A stretch of DNA of 64,000 nt from BM003 sp963699835 (GTDB lineage: Bacteria > Pseudomonadota > Gammaproteobacteria > Steroidobacterales > BM003), in NCBI GenBank assembly GCA_963699835.1, contig CAVOVJ010000008.1, forward strand, positions 124,001 through 188,000, in the 5' to 3' direction. The notes below the pieces were generated by a model. The model ran no database searches and had not been told where the DNA came from. It worked only from the letters and a program-made list of their open reading frames with translations. The translations under genes were made by a program, and so were the position numbers. Below are positions 9,509 to 19,344 of the stretch, piece by piece. How positions within the stretch are numbered: position 1 is the stretch's first letter; every line of letters starts with the position of its first letter.

Positions 9509-10748
9509 GTCGCGAAAGCAAACATCGTCATGTGGCCCTCGAGAGCGTCGACACTGTCGACAACGTGCTTATATGGGCGGGACGGAAAATCTCGGACATT
9601 GCAGAAGAAGTCGGGCAAACGCCGTTCTACTGCTACGACCGCGACAGACTGGACCGGCGCGTCGCGGAACTTCGATCGGCACTGCCGGACGACATATCCA
9701 TTCACTACGCGATGAAGGCAAATCCGATGCCCGCGGTTGTCGCGCACATGGTGACACTCGTCGACGGCCTTGACGTTGCCAGCGGCGGTGAGTTGCGGGT
9801 GGCTCTCGACACGGGTATCGACCCCCAACTCGTATCGTTTGCCGGGCCAGGCAAACGAATTGAAGAAATCGCCCAGGCTATTGCCGCCGGCATCACTTTA
9901 AACGTCGAGTCCGAGCTCGAACTCGAACGGATCGTCCGGATCGCCGGCGAACAGAATCGACGCGCGAGTGTTGCGATTCGCGTCAACCCGGATTTCGAAC
10001 TGAAAACGTCGGGCATGAAGATGGGCGGCCGGCCCGCGCAGTTCGGCATTGACGCCGAACGCGTTCCCGGCATTCTCCGGGAAATCAATCTGGACGAGAT
10101 TGATTTCGCCGGCTTTCATGTGTACTCGGGCAGCCAGAATCTGAGTCACGACGCAATTATCGAAAGTCAGACCAAGACGCTCGATCTGTGTATCACGGCT
10201 AGCGGAAGATGCGCCCTGCCCACCGCGGCTGCTCAACATCGGTGGCGGTTTCGGCATTCCGTATTTTCCGGCTGACCGACATCTCGATCTCGCACCGATT
10301 GGCGAGAATCTCGAGCAACTCGTGCCCAAAGCACAAGGGCCAGCCTCGGCGATGTCGAGATCGTTATCGAACTCGGCCGCTACCTGGCAGGCGAAGCGGG
10401 CATCTACGTCAGCCGCGTCCTGGACAAGAAAATCTCGCGCGGCGAGACCTTCCTGGTTGTCGACGGGGGGCTTCATCATCACCTCGCCGCATCGGGTAAC
10501 TTTCGGCCAGATTTTGCGTAAGAATTACCCGACCGTGGTCGGCACATCGGTCGTGGACGAATCGATGTCCGCTGCCACGGTGGTCGGACCGCTTTGCACG
10601 CCGCTCGATCTGCTCGCCGACACCATGCCGCTGGGCCATGCCGAGGTCGGGAGATCTGATCGTTGTGTTCCAGTCCGGCGCATATGGACTCTCTGCCAGT
10701 CCGACCCGTTTCCTGAGTCATCCGGAGCCGGGCGAGTTGCTTGTCTGA
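9505..10748 (+). CDS. PLP-dependent decarboxylase, exosortase A system-associated, frame broken
   Basis: A fold-III (alanine-racemase-like barrel) decarboxylase of about 410 residues related to diaminopimelate/ornithine decarboxylases. The PLP lysine is in HYAMKANP, the phosphate-binding glycine loop is NIGGGFGIPYF, and the C-terminal active-site region is VVGPLCTPLDLLA with its Cys and Asp. The frame changes near 10200, 10340, 10503 (one extra T) and 10650 (one extra A). The last part reads VFQSGAYGLSASPTRFLSH. It is translationally coupled to the ligase. The pair probably makes an amine or amino-acid-derived substituent for the polysaccharide or a lipid intermediate; the substrate is not known. 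Confidence 0.85.
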
Positions 10749-10831
10749 TCCCGCCGCCCCGGCCTTCACCTGACATCGAATCCACAGCCGATATCTGGCA
10801 GCAGTATCCAGACACATTTGACCGAAACCAC

Positions 10832-11801
10832 ATGAGTGAAAGACTCTCCCCATCGGGAGCACACAGCGATGCATCATGGAACGGTGAGGAGCCGCTGGTG
10901 TCCGTCATCGTGCCGGCTTATAACGCCGAGAGTCACATCGCACGCGCTTTGCAGAGCATAAGTGGGCAAACCTATCCGAAGCGTAGAAATTATCGTCGTC
11001 GACGATGGCTCAACAGATGCGACGAAGAAGGTCGTTCGCCGTTGCGGCTCCTGACGCCAGGTACATCCGCATAAAGAATTCGGGGCCGGCCGCGGCGCGC
11101 AATGAGGGCAATCGTCATGCAAAGGGCAAGTACATTGCGTTTCTCGATGCAGACGATTTATGGCATCCGCGCAAGCTTGAACTGCAGGTTGCATACCTCG
11201 AACGGAACGCAGGAATCGGAGCCGTGTTCTGTACGTGGTGTGAGACCTTTCCCACCGAGACAAATATTGACTGGAGAACAAAAGCAGGAATCCGACGCAC
11301 CGCTGGCCTGGAGATCGTGCCGCAGAATTCTGGCTGGCTCTATCCCGAATTGTTGCTAGACACCATAATCCACACATCCTCGGTGATCTTGCGCAAGGAT
11401 TTGTTCGACGGACTTACGGATTCAATCAATCGCTCACCATTGGCGAGGATTATGATCTCTGGATCCGGCTTTCACGGATCACCGAAATACACAAATTGCG
11501 CGCTACGCTCTCGGGTACGAGCAACGCCTGGACAGTATCACGCGGACGCCCCAGGCGAGCCCGTTCGGCGCGACCGTGATTCGCAGAAATCTGAAACAAA
11601 TGGGGACGGCGGGTCCGGACGGCCGCCGCGCAAACTGGTTCGCCGTGCGGCGGCGAATTGCACAGTCCTTTCGCAATTATGGCGCGACTCACCTGAGGCT
11701 TGGTGCTCGCGCCACCGCGATCCGTTCCTGCGCTGCACGCGTCGTTCTATGATCCGATTTCCTCAAGCAACTGGCGCAGCCTGATAAAGGCACGTGATTA
11801 A
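10832..11801 (+). CDS. Family 2 glycosyltransferase, frame broken
   Basis: The start (ATG 10832) leads into VSVIVPAYNAESHIARALQS, the classic GT2 opening. After a frame change near 10980 it continues EIIVVDDGSTDATKKV, and after another near 11035 NSGPAAARNEGN and IAFLDADDLWHPRKLE, the nucleotide-sugar and metal-binding DxD region. Further changes near 11415, 11510 and 11730 are needed to read LTIGEDYDLWIRLS and an ending SFYDPISSSNWRSLI. It would add a sugar to the growing lipid-linked repeat at the cytoplasmic face. It lies 83 bases after the decarboxylase in the same direction. Confidence 0.8.
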
Positions 11802-11938
11802 TTACAAAACGTCAAGGGGCCTGCAAAAAACCGACGGAGCCGCCGATCCATGAATCAGTCGGCAACATGTCAGTGTGAATATGTCGCCACGAAGAAGGGC
11901 ATCGGATCATCCGCGCTGCGCTATTCGAAGAGTCACCA

Positions 11939-13394
11939 ATGACAATGCGACAACGCGTACTGCACGGTCTCGGCCTGGCTGGTTGCCGGACGCGGAATCG
12001 CCCAGACCATTCAGCTGGGTCGCGACGATCTATGTCATTCGCCTGCTCGCGCCGGAAGACTATGGCATCGTCGCGATCGCAACCGTGCTTTTCGGCTTGT
12101 TGATAAGACTGTGCGATGCGGGATTTGGTAATGCGGTCGTCGTCAGCGAGGATACGGACAAGCGAACCCTGCAGGAATTTTTCGGCTTCCTGCTGATCAT
12201 CAGCATCGGACTCGCTCTCTTGCACTTGCTTGCGCACCGCTGCTGGCTGCGTTTTTCAAAGAGCCGCGAATCGTTCCGGTCATCCAGGTTTTGTCTCTGG
12301 GTTTCGTTTTTACCGCTCTCTCGATCATCCCTTCGGCGCTTTTGACAAAGAAGATGCATTTCAAGCGCTTTGCCATCGCGTCTTCGATTGCGACGCTCAG
12401 CGGGACCGACGGTTACCGTCACCCTAGCATTCAAGGGTTACGCATTCTGGTCGCTGATCATTGGCCAACTGCCACGCAGTTTGCGATCGCCATCGTTTTC
12501 ATGGTTGCCGCGAAAACATGGCTTACTACCGCGATTCCCCGCAAGCAAACGATGTCTCTGATTTCCGTTGGCAGCTCCATTACAGCGGCGAGCCTGCTGT
12601 GGTATTTCTACACGAAACTCGACGTATTCATTGCCGGACGACTATGGAACTCGACCGTACTCGGGATATTACACCGTGCCAGTTCATCTGGCGCGTCTGC
12701 CTGCGGGCAAAGTCATGCCGTTGCTGCGCAAGATTGCAATGCCGTTCTTTGCGGAACTCCGCGCCAACCCGTCCGCCGTCGCGTATTATTTCCGCCGCAT
12801 ATTCAGCGTTGGCGCACTTGTCTCTTTGGCGTATTTTTCGGCATTGCGAGCGTCGCGCCCGACCGCTGTACCGCTAATTGCTCGGCGACAGATGGGCACC
12901 GAGCACTTGGCTTGTTGTTTACCGTATGTCTCGGAATGCCATTCTCCAGCCTTATCGGTCTTTATAGCCCGATTCTTCAGGCCACCGGCCATCACGCTTT
13001 GGCTCTTTCCAACACGACGCTGGCATTGGTCCTGTTTTCCGTGACATTTACCGTGGGAGCGCTGCAGGGTCCGTTGGGCCTTGCGTCCGCGTGGGCCATC
13101 TCATTCCCAATATTGTTTCTGATCATCACCTTGCGGTCCGCACCACGCTTGGGTGTGCGACCCACCGATGTCTTCATGAACATCATTGCGCCGCTCTCTG
13201 CCGCAGCTTTGATGCTGGCGGCAAACCTGATTTATTGGCACTTTTCACCCTTCAACATGCAGCCTGCTGTGATGCTCGCTACTCAAATTGTGCTGGGTGC
13301 CGCGACCTACATCTTTTCGCTATTGCTACTGGATGGCAAGGCGCTCAAATCGGCCATCGCGATGGTCGCAGGCAAAAGAACTAAGGCCGCCTGA
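11939..13394 (+). CDS. Oligosaccharide flippase (Wzx/MOP type), frame broken
   Basis: A multi-pass membrane protein of about 480 residues. Readable segments are GSAWLVAGRGIAQ, IYVIRLLAPEDYGIVAIATV, LSLGFVFTALSIIPSALLTKK, SLLWYFYTKLDVFIAGR, PLLRKIAMPFFAELR and AFWSLIIGQL. These match the polysaccharide-translocase pattern, in which early helices are followed by a conserved PEDYG motif. At least six frame changes are needed between 11975 and 12900. ATG 11939 is chosen because it precedes the first helix directly. Its role is to flip the undecaprenyl-linked repeat across the inner membrane. It is probably the last gene of the leftmost operon of the locus. Confidence 0.8.
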
Positions 13395-13493
13395 AATGGG
13401 AAAACACATGACCACTAATACAGTGCAGGCGCGCTATATTTTGCTGCCGGACATGCCATTGACCCGATTTCAAACCGGGAACTAGACCAACAC

Positions 13494-14474
13494 ATGCCCA
13501 ACACAAGACCTGTCTGTGACAATCCGTTTTTTATTGTCGGCTCCGGGCGCTCGGGCTCGACACTCTTGCGTTTGATCCTAAACCGGCATCCCAACCTGTG
13601 CATCCCTCCGGAATCCTGGTTTTTGCTCCCGCTCGAAGCCCGTTTTGGTCTTAACTCTGCACTGAGCCGGAACGAAATATCAAAAGCCTGCGAAATGGTG
13701 ATTCATCACCGCCGCTGGCCGGATTTTGATATTCCGGCAGCCGAGTTCTCTCAGCACGTAGCTGATAGAGGAGTCAACTCAATTCTCGGCTTGTCAGACA
13801 CGTTTTTTGCGATACATTGCGATCGTGCCGGTAAATTTCGCTGGGGGGACAAAACTCCCCCATATGTCAAGATTGTGCCCCAACTACTGGAACTATACCC
13901 CAAGGCCAAGATAGTCTACCTAGTTCGTGACGGCAGGGACGTAGCGATGTCGTTCACCAATGCCCGCTGGCATGGACCGGGGGCATGGGCTAATACGCGG
14001 GAGTGGATCGAGTCAGTTCAGCAGTTCGCGTCATTAAGCCGTAGACCAGAGCTACTGACGCGGATAATCAGGGTCGTTTACGAAGACCTGGTTGAGAATT
14101 CGGAGAGAGTGACGCGACAAGTCTGCGAGTTTCTTGGCGAAAGTTATTACCCCAACATGCTGGAGTGGGCGCCGGGCGAGGAATCAGTCGTACCACAGCG
14201 TGAAAGTCATGCGCACATGAAATTAACCCGGCAGCCTCAAGCGTCTGATCTGTATCAGTGGAAGCATTCAATTGGCAAAGCGAAGATTTTTTTGCTTGAG
14301 GCTTACATGAGAAACGAGTTAAAAATCGAAGGCTATCCGCTGCGATATCGGTCCGGAGTCTGGAAGCCGCTGCAGGGCGTTCTCAGAATGATTGCGCCAT
14401 TCGCCGCGCGCATATACCAGTCTGTAGTTTGGCGTTATCGCAACGTCCGCAGCAGAACCGCATCGGAATCGTGA
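13494..14474 (+). CDS. Sulfotransferase 1
   Basis: A 326-residue intact PAPS-dependent sulfotransferase. The 5'-phosphosulfate-binding loop is FFIVGSGRSGSTLLRLIL near residue 12. The 3'-phosphate-binding motif KIVYLVRDGRDVAMSF follows around residue 138. A C-terminal YEDLVENSERVTRQVCEFLG helix is typical of the family. No signal peptide is seen, so it acts in the cytoplasm, presumably on a sugar or lipid-linked repeat. It is the first gene of the intact accessory region and starts 99 bases after the flippase. The family is certain; the acceptor is unknown. Confidence 0.92.
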   Translation: MPNTRPVCDNPFFIVGSGRSGSTLLRLILNRHPNLCIPPESWFLLPLEARFGLNSALSRNEISKACEMVIHHRRWPDFDIPAAEFSQHVADRGVNSILGLSDTFFAIHCDRAGKFRWGDKTPPYVKIVPQLLELYPKAKIVYLVRDGRDVAMSFTNARWHGPGAWANTREWIESVQQFASLSRRPELLTRIIRVVYEDLVENSERVTRQVCEFLGESYYPNMLEWAPGEESVVPQRESHAHMKLTRQPQASDLYQWKHSIGKAKIFLLEAYMRNELKIEGYPLRYRSGVWKPLQGVLRMIAPFAARIYQSVVWRYRNVRSRTASES

Positions 14475-14654
14475 CCATGCGACCATCGCATTTTTCAGGA
14501 ATCGACCGATCGACTGGCGCCGTCAAAGCGGAGTCAGTATGCCCCCGCAGAATAGGCAGGAGGGCCGGGGAAGAACCGCGTTCATACTCTGAGCGGCCAA
14601 CTTCACGCGCACCTCAAGCTGAACCCCATTCAGGTTCCGACCGGGCATAGTCCG

Positions 14655-15476
14655 ATGTTCACCAATGAAAAGCTCGTCTATCTGCAGCTTCACAAGACGG
14701 GCTGTACCCATATTACCGCCCTGCTGGAGAAGCATGTGGGAGGCAGACAAGACCACAAACATGGGCGCTACCCCGGCGCAAAGGACGACCGCATCTTTAT
14801 CGGCTCGGTACGCAACCCCTGGGCATGGTACGTGTCGTTATGGGCATATGGCTGCAAGCGGCTTGGTGTCATTTACAATTCAGTGACCCGCACTCGCTGG
14901 GGGCACCTGACCAGCCCTCTGCCGACCGGGAACCTGAACCTGAAATCGTACTATTGGCGGGTTTTGCGTGCCATGAAGTCGGGCCCACGTGCCGAGATCT
15001 GGCGGAGCTGCTATCAAGACTCCGATAACCCCATACTTTTTCGACGTTGGCTCGGATTGATGTACAGTCCGGACGGTCGTCGTGACCTAACCGACGGTTA
15101 CCCCTACTCCGGCCTTGCCAATTTCGCCGGAATTATGACTTACAGATACTGCGACCTTTACTTCAACTGGAGCATCTGGAGCGGCGCGCGGCAAACGGTT
15201 ACCACCCTTGATCAACTCTCGGCCCTGGATACCAGGGCGTGTCTGCTTGACTACATGATACGAACGGAATACCTGGAGAGTGACCTGTTGGCGGCGCTCG
15301 ACCTGGCGGGGTACTCCCTTGATACTGCTATCAAGCAGGATATTCACGGCGCCTCGAAGTCCAATACGTCGTCACATCGCCCCTACCGAGAGTACTATGA
15401 CGATTACTCAATTAGCCTTGTCGCAAATCACGAGGCGTTTATTATCAAGAAACATGGGTATAGTTTTTCAAACTAA
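14655..15476 (+). CDS. Sulfotransferase 2 (family 2-like)
   Basis: A 273-residue protein with a degenerate 5'-PSB loop YLQLHKTGCTHITALLEKH at residue 9 and a 3'-PB motif FIGSVRNPWAWYVSLWAY at about residue 55. The order and spacing fit the carbohydrate sulfotransferase branch (heparan 2-O type, Sulfotransfer_2) rather than the branch of its neighbour. The middle is aromatic-rich. No export signal is visible. It is separated by 180 non-coding bases from sulfotransferase 1, and both point the same way. It may sulfate a different position or sugar of the same polymer. Confidence 0.82.
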   Translation: MFTNEKLVYLQLHKTGCTHITALLEKHVGGRQDHKHGRYPGAKDDRIFIGSVRNPWAWYVSLWAYGCKRLGVIYNSVTRTRWGHLTSPLPTGNLNLKSYYWRVLRAMKSGPRAEIWRSCYQDSDNPILFRRWLGLMYSPDGRRDLTDGYPYSGLANFAGIMTYRYCDLYFNWSIWSGARQTVTTLDQLSALDTRACLLDYMIRTEYLESDLLAALDLAGYSLDTAIKQDIHGASKSNTSSHRPYREYYDDYSISLVANHEAFIIKKHGYSFSN

Positions 15477-15590
15477 ATCACCTATTTGGTTATAGCGTCG
15501 GACGGGGAGTTTTACCTCGAGCGAGAGAGATCATGAAGACCGGAAAGGTATGAAGTACCGGCAACTCGAGAAAGAAAGCATTGGCACAAA

Positions 15591-16232
15591 ATGATGGAGC
15601 AAAGCAGAAACATGGATGGCGGCAGGAAAATATTTTGTATAGGTTTTCACAAAACCGGAACGACATCCCTGGCGGGGGCCCTACGCATGTTAGGTTACGC
15701 GGTGACCGGTCCGAATTTTGTAGATGATCCCCGTATTTCAGAGCATGTCGTTCAGATGGCGCTGGACGTTGCAAGAAAATACGACGCATTTCAAGACAAT
15801 CCGTGGCCAATTCTGTTCAGGGAAATGGATGAGGCCTTCCCGCGCAGCAAGTTCATACTCACTACGCGACCGGCGGAGCGATGGCTAAAAAGCGTCGTGA
15901 AACACTTCGGCGAAAAGGACACCCCGATGCGGCAGTGGATCTATGGGGTCGGGCATCCGGTCGGCAACGAGCAGGTCTATATTGATCGATATAGAGTTCA
16001 CTATGCGGAAGTCTATGAATACTTTAAGAACAGGCCCGAGGATCTCCTTGAATTCCCCCTTACCGAGGGCGCGGGGTGGCAAGAACTATGTCCATTCCTG
16101 GGAAAAGACATTCCGGTTGAGCCGTTCCCAAGACTGAATACGGTTGCGATTCGCCAGGAAGCGGAGAAGCTGACGCCAAAAAAGGCCTACTGGCGATTGG
16201 CCAAGCGACTGGGCATCGCTGACAACGACTAG
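15591..16232 (+). CDS. Sulfotransferase 3 (Sulfotransfer_4-like)
   Basis: A 213-residue protein opening with KIFCIGFHKTGTTSLAGALR, the 5'-PSB loop, close to the N-terminus, and with a 3'-PB equivalent SKFILTTRPAERWLKSVVKH around residue 88. The short length and the FHKTGTTSL form fit the small sulfotransferase family common in marine bacteria and eukaryotic microbes. Three Met codons (15591, 15594, 15612) are possible starts; none has a strong ribosome site. It is the third sulfotransferase in a row and is probably part of the same polymer-decorating set. Confidence 0.85.
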   Translation: MMEQSRNMDGGRKIFCIGFHKTGTTSLAGALRMLGYAVTGPNFVDDPRISEHVVQMALDVARKYDAFQDNPWPILFREMDEAFPRSKFILTTRPAERWLKSVVKHFGEKDTPMRQWIYGVGHPVGNEQVYIDRYRVHYAEVYEYFKNRPEDLLEFPLTEGAGWQELCPFLGKDIPVEPFPRLNTVAIRQEAEKLTPKKAYWRLAKRLGIADND

Positions 16233-16560
16233 ACATCGAATTGCCGGGTCGGGAGCACTCCCAGAATGCGTTGTTAGCGGAGACCCGCAGATCGAAAAGT
16301 CGTCACTAATACCGGCTATCGGCGTCGCAGCAGATCAGAAGATGCATACCACGACGGGCAGCGATGCAGCTCAATGAAAAGCTCGCCCGGACCCGATCCG
16401 GCCGCACGGATCACGGGGCTGCCCCCCTGACGACACCGAAAGCGCTCAACTTCCTTGTCATGCCGGCCTCAGCTGCGCAACAATTAAGAGATTTTCTAAT
16501 TTTAAGGGTCGAATCGCTTCCCCGGGGCAGATTAGTTGTCCCTGCGATCCGCTAACGTCC
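16233..16560. other. Intergenic stretch without a recognisable gene
   Basis: The 328 bases between sulfotransferase 3 and the GNAT-like gene hold no convincing coding frame. A 63-codon open frame at 16364-16555 has no ribosome site and an unstructured product. I see no hairpin followed by a T-run and no repeat. Confidence 0.5.
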
Positions 16561-17301
16561 GTGCCAATGCAAACACCAAATTCACACAGCATTTATCAAC
16601 GCCTTGTTAGCCCATTTCAGCAATTTGGTTTGCTGGCTGGAACCGCTTACGCTCTTAACAGAATACTCGGACGGCTGTCGCCACGGTTGCGCATCCAAAT
16701 TCACGACTGGGTAGTCCAACCGGTTACCAGCAAACCTTTGCTTCCCGGTCGTTTTGCGCGGTCATTCGAGACCCGGGAAATTCAAAGTGACGACCCCGTC
16801 ATCGGCAGCATGCCGATCCGGCCCGAAATTCTGCAATCAAGACTTCGACAGAATACGAGATGTCTGGGCACCTATAACAAAAAGGGACAAATGATTGGCT
16901 ACATTTGGTTGTGTTTTGACTCCTATGAGGAAGACCAGGCGCGCTATACGTTTTTTCTTTCGCCATCTGAGCAGTCGGTTTTCGATTTTGATTTGCGAAT
17001 TTACCCGGAGTACCAAATGGGAATCGGATTCGCCGCGCTTTGGTCCGGTGTCAATCAATATCTCTACGAGCGCGGCGTCCGTTATTCGTTCAGCCGTCTC
17101 GACCGTTTCAATCAGGCCTCTGCCAAGGCCCATAGCCACCTCGGCTGCAAACGTATTGGCGGGGCCCTGATTTTGCAGTTTTTTGCCGCTGAACTGATTT
17201 TTATGTCCAAGGCTCCCTGGATCCATTTTTCTTGTTCCGAGTCAACCCGAACGAGGATCCATTTGACGCCGGATCCCGCAGACCTGGAAGAGGCACAATA
17301 A
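16561..17301 (+). CDS. GNAT-like N-acyltransferase domain protein
   Basis: A 246-residue protein. The central part (about residues 95-200) looks like an acyl-CoA N-acyltransferase fold: GYIWLCFDSYEEDQARYTFFL is followed by IYPEYQMGIGFAALW, a likely acyl-CoA-binding turn and helix, and then RYSFSRLDRFNQASAKAHSHLGCKRIG, a characteristic C-terminal GNAT pattern. The first 90 residues are basic and not recognised. In a polysaccharide locus such enzymes often N-acetylate an amino sugar. The specific substrate cannot be read, and a FemAB-like aminoacyl transferase is an alternative. Confidence 0.6.
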   Translation: MPMQTPNSHSIYQRLVSPFQQFGLLAGTAYALNRILGRLSPRLRIQIHDWVVQPVTSKPLLPGRFARSFETREIQSDDPVIGSMPIRPEILQSRLRQNTRCLGTYNKKGQMIGYIWLCFDSYEEDQARYTFFLSPSEQSVFDFDLRIYPEYQMGIGFAALWSGVNQYLYERGVRYSFSRLDRFNQASAKAHSHLGCKRIGGALILQFFAAELIFMSKAPWIHFSCSESTRTRIHLTPDPADLEEAQ

Positions 17302-17690
17302 TTTCTGAGTTATTGGCGATGTCGTGCCACGCTTGCCTGCTATTTCGCGGTACAGGCTTTTTTCGAGCCAGAAAGAATCCCAGGCAGCAACCTGAACCAC
17401 ACTTCCGGCAGTAAGGCCTTATGTAAAAGGGAACAACGACCATGGCTTTCGGTCAAAACCCGGAGTAATGAGACTTGCCCATGCCGGCGTTGGATGTTGC
17501 TACTCCCACTATGATAAACCCGTGAACGGCACGCCACGGTTTTTGCAATTTTTCCCAATTTACTGAAGAAACAGGACTGATTGCCGGAGACTACAAGTAC
17601 CACTGACACGCCAAACTCCCTGAGAAATAGTTATGAAAGATACTTGCGCCAGGGCATTTTTCACCAAGCTCCTGTTAAGGGGATAGTTCG
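17302..17690. other. Intergenic stretch upstream of the kelch-like gene
   Basis: These 389 bases carry no supported gene. The only clear signal is the ribosome site GTTAAGGGGA at 17674-17683 just before the TTG start of the next gene. I see no terminator or repeat. Confidence 0.5.
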
Positions 17691-19019
17691 TTGAGACTTT
17701 ACACAATTGTGCTGTTTTTTCTCGTCTGCGGTATGTGGGACGAAACGATTGCCGCGACGCCCGTGCGGGAGATTAAGCGACTGGCCGAGCAGCATGGGGA
17801 AATGGTTGCCTTCGAGGTTCCCGGGACGACTTTCGATTGCCTTGCGCCGGAGGACTATAAGGCGATGGGGCCTGATACCGAAGCCATGCATTCGATCAAT
17901 GGAGTGGGATGCCAGGCCGTGATCAATACCTGGGTCGGGGCGGAGGTCTCACCCGACGGGCTAACGTGGTGGTTTGTCGCGCACGGGGGGCACGATGCCT
18001 ACGGTGGCAATGAAGCGTACCGATTGGATTTAACCAACGCGAGAGCATGGTCATTGCATTCGCTGCCAAGCCCCAGGCTTCGCTATGACGTGAGCAAAAA
18101 CGGAGAAGTGATTTTCCACGAGCTGGCGCAATGGAGGGGATGTCCGGAGCGAGTCAAAGGCATGGAGCTATCGCGGCAAAAGACGAACGCGCGAGCCTGC
18201 ACGAAATATGGTCCTCCCGCGAGTCACACATACTCAACTCAGGCTTTTATGAATGGGAAGATCTATTTGCGTTCGGTAACGTCATTCGGCAGCAACATGG
18301 TGATCCACCAGGGCGCCTGGATTTTTGATCCTGCAAAGGCTTGTATCGAGGCCGACCGGGCGTCACGGATTACCAACCTTGAGCGCCTGAATCCGCAGAA
18401 CGTTACTTCGAACTGTGATCCTGCTGCGGCCTGGACATATCTGGGACAACGAAACCCAGGGGTCATAACGCCGCTGCCGACCACAAACCGTGTCCTTTAC
18501 TCTTGGCAGAAAACCTCTCAAGGAGCACTCGAGGATGGTAATGGACAGGTGCTGCGAGATTCCGGCGCGCCCGGCGGAACGTCGCCGTATGCAAGTGTCA
18601 GGAGCCAGTGGATCCCATCTCTGCAGATAGGTGTCATCAACAAACTCGCCAAACGGTGGTTCTACGTGACAGCCGAAGGAGAAGTGCGTTCACCGAGCGG
18701 GAAGCAGGGTAACGGGGCGTTTGCGCGTGTCAACACCTCTGCAGCAGCCAAGAGGTTGGTCGGCCATTTCAGTTATGACCCCAAGAGCGGCGACTTCCTG
18801 ATACTGGAAGGCACAGATTTGTTTCGAATCGCGCGCGACGATCTGGAGGATGACGATGTCGCGGAAATCGCACCCACCGACCTCGACTGGTCAAATATTC
18901 GCGATCCTCTGCCGGAACCGTACAACGGCTTCGTTTATATCGAATCCGCGGACGTGCATTGCATGATGAATCGGGGAAATATCGGCGAACAGTTTCTCAT
19001 GTGTTTTCGATATCGATGA
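17691..19019 (+). CDS. Secreted kelch-like beta-propeller protein, function unknown
   Basis: A 442-residue exported protein with a signal peptide of about 21 residues ending ETIAA. A kelch-like blade is visible at about residues 100-125 (GGHDAYGGNEAYRLDL, followed by WSLHSLPSPR), a pattern seen in galactose-oxidase/kelch proteins that bind or oxidise glycans. Cysteines are scattered through the mature part, as in secreted proteins. The start is TTG 17691, supported by a strong AAGGGGA site 8 bases upstream; no ATG fits the signal peptide. It lies among polysaccharide genes and may contact the finished polymer. No catalytic residues can be assigned. Confidence 0.6.
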   Translation: MRLYTIVLFFLVCGMWDETIAATPVREIKRLAEQHGEMVAFEVPGTTFDCLAPEDYKAMGPDTEAMHSINGVGCQAVINTWVGAEVSPDGLTWWFVAHGGHDAYGGNEAYRLDLTNARAWSLHSLPSPRLRYDVSKNGEVIFHELAQWRGCPERVKGMELSRQKTNARACTKYGPPASHTYSTQAFMNGKIYLRSVTSFGSNMVIHQGAWIFDPAKACIEADRASRITNLERLNPQNVTSNCDPAAAWTYLGQRNPGVITPLPTTNRVLYSWQKTSQGALEDGNGQVLRDSGAPGGTSPYASVRSQWIPSLQIGVINKLAKRWFYVTAEGEVRSPSGKQGNGAFARVNTSAAAKRLVGHFSYDPKSGDFLILEGTDLFRIARDDLEDDDVAEIAPTDLDWSNIRDPLPEPYNGFVYIESADVHCMMNRGNIGEQFLMCFRYR

Positions 19020-19344
19020 TCTCGCACCGCGCTTTGCTGACAGGGATGGTTCCCCGCCGTGCTCATCACGCTGGCCCGGGACCGTCGCAAATTTCAAACC
19101 TCGGACCGCTGCGAATACTTTGCCAGTCACACTGCCACATTGTGACGGCGGAGACCATCATGAATCTCGGTCGAGTTATATTCGCTGGCGCCCGACTCAC
19201 GAACACATTCCAAATCGGGCTTGTTTGCATTTTCGATCCATGATCTGCCAAGTGGGGGCTGACGGAGGAGATGCAGCGGCACCACCACTACCTTCCTGCA
19301 GTTTCAGAAGATTGCATCCAACAGGGCAGGATCGCGGGATGGCT
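19020..19344. other. Intergenic stretch between convergent genes
   Basis: The kelch-like gene and the acyltransferase converge on these 325 bases. I see no gene and no clear stem followed by a T-run that would serve as a terminator. Confidence 0.5.
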
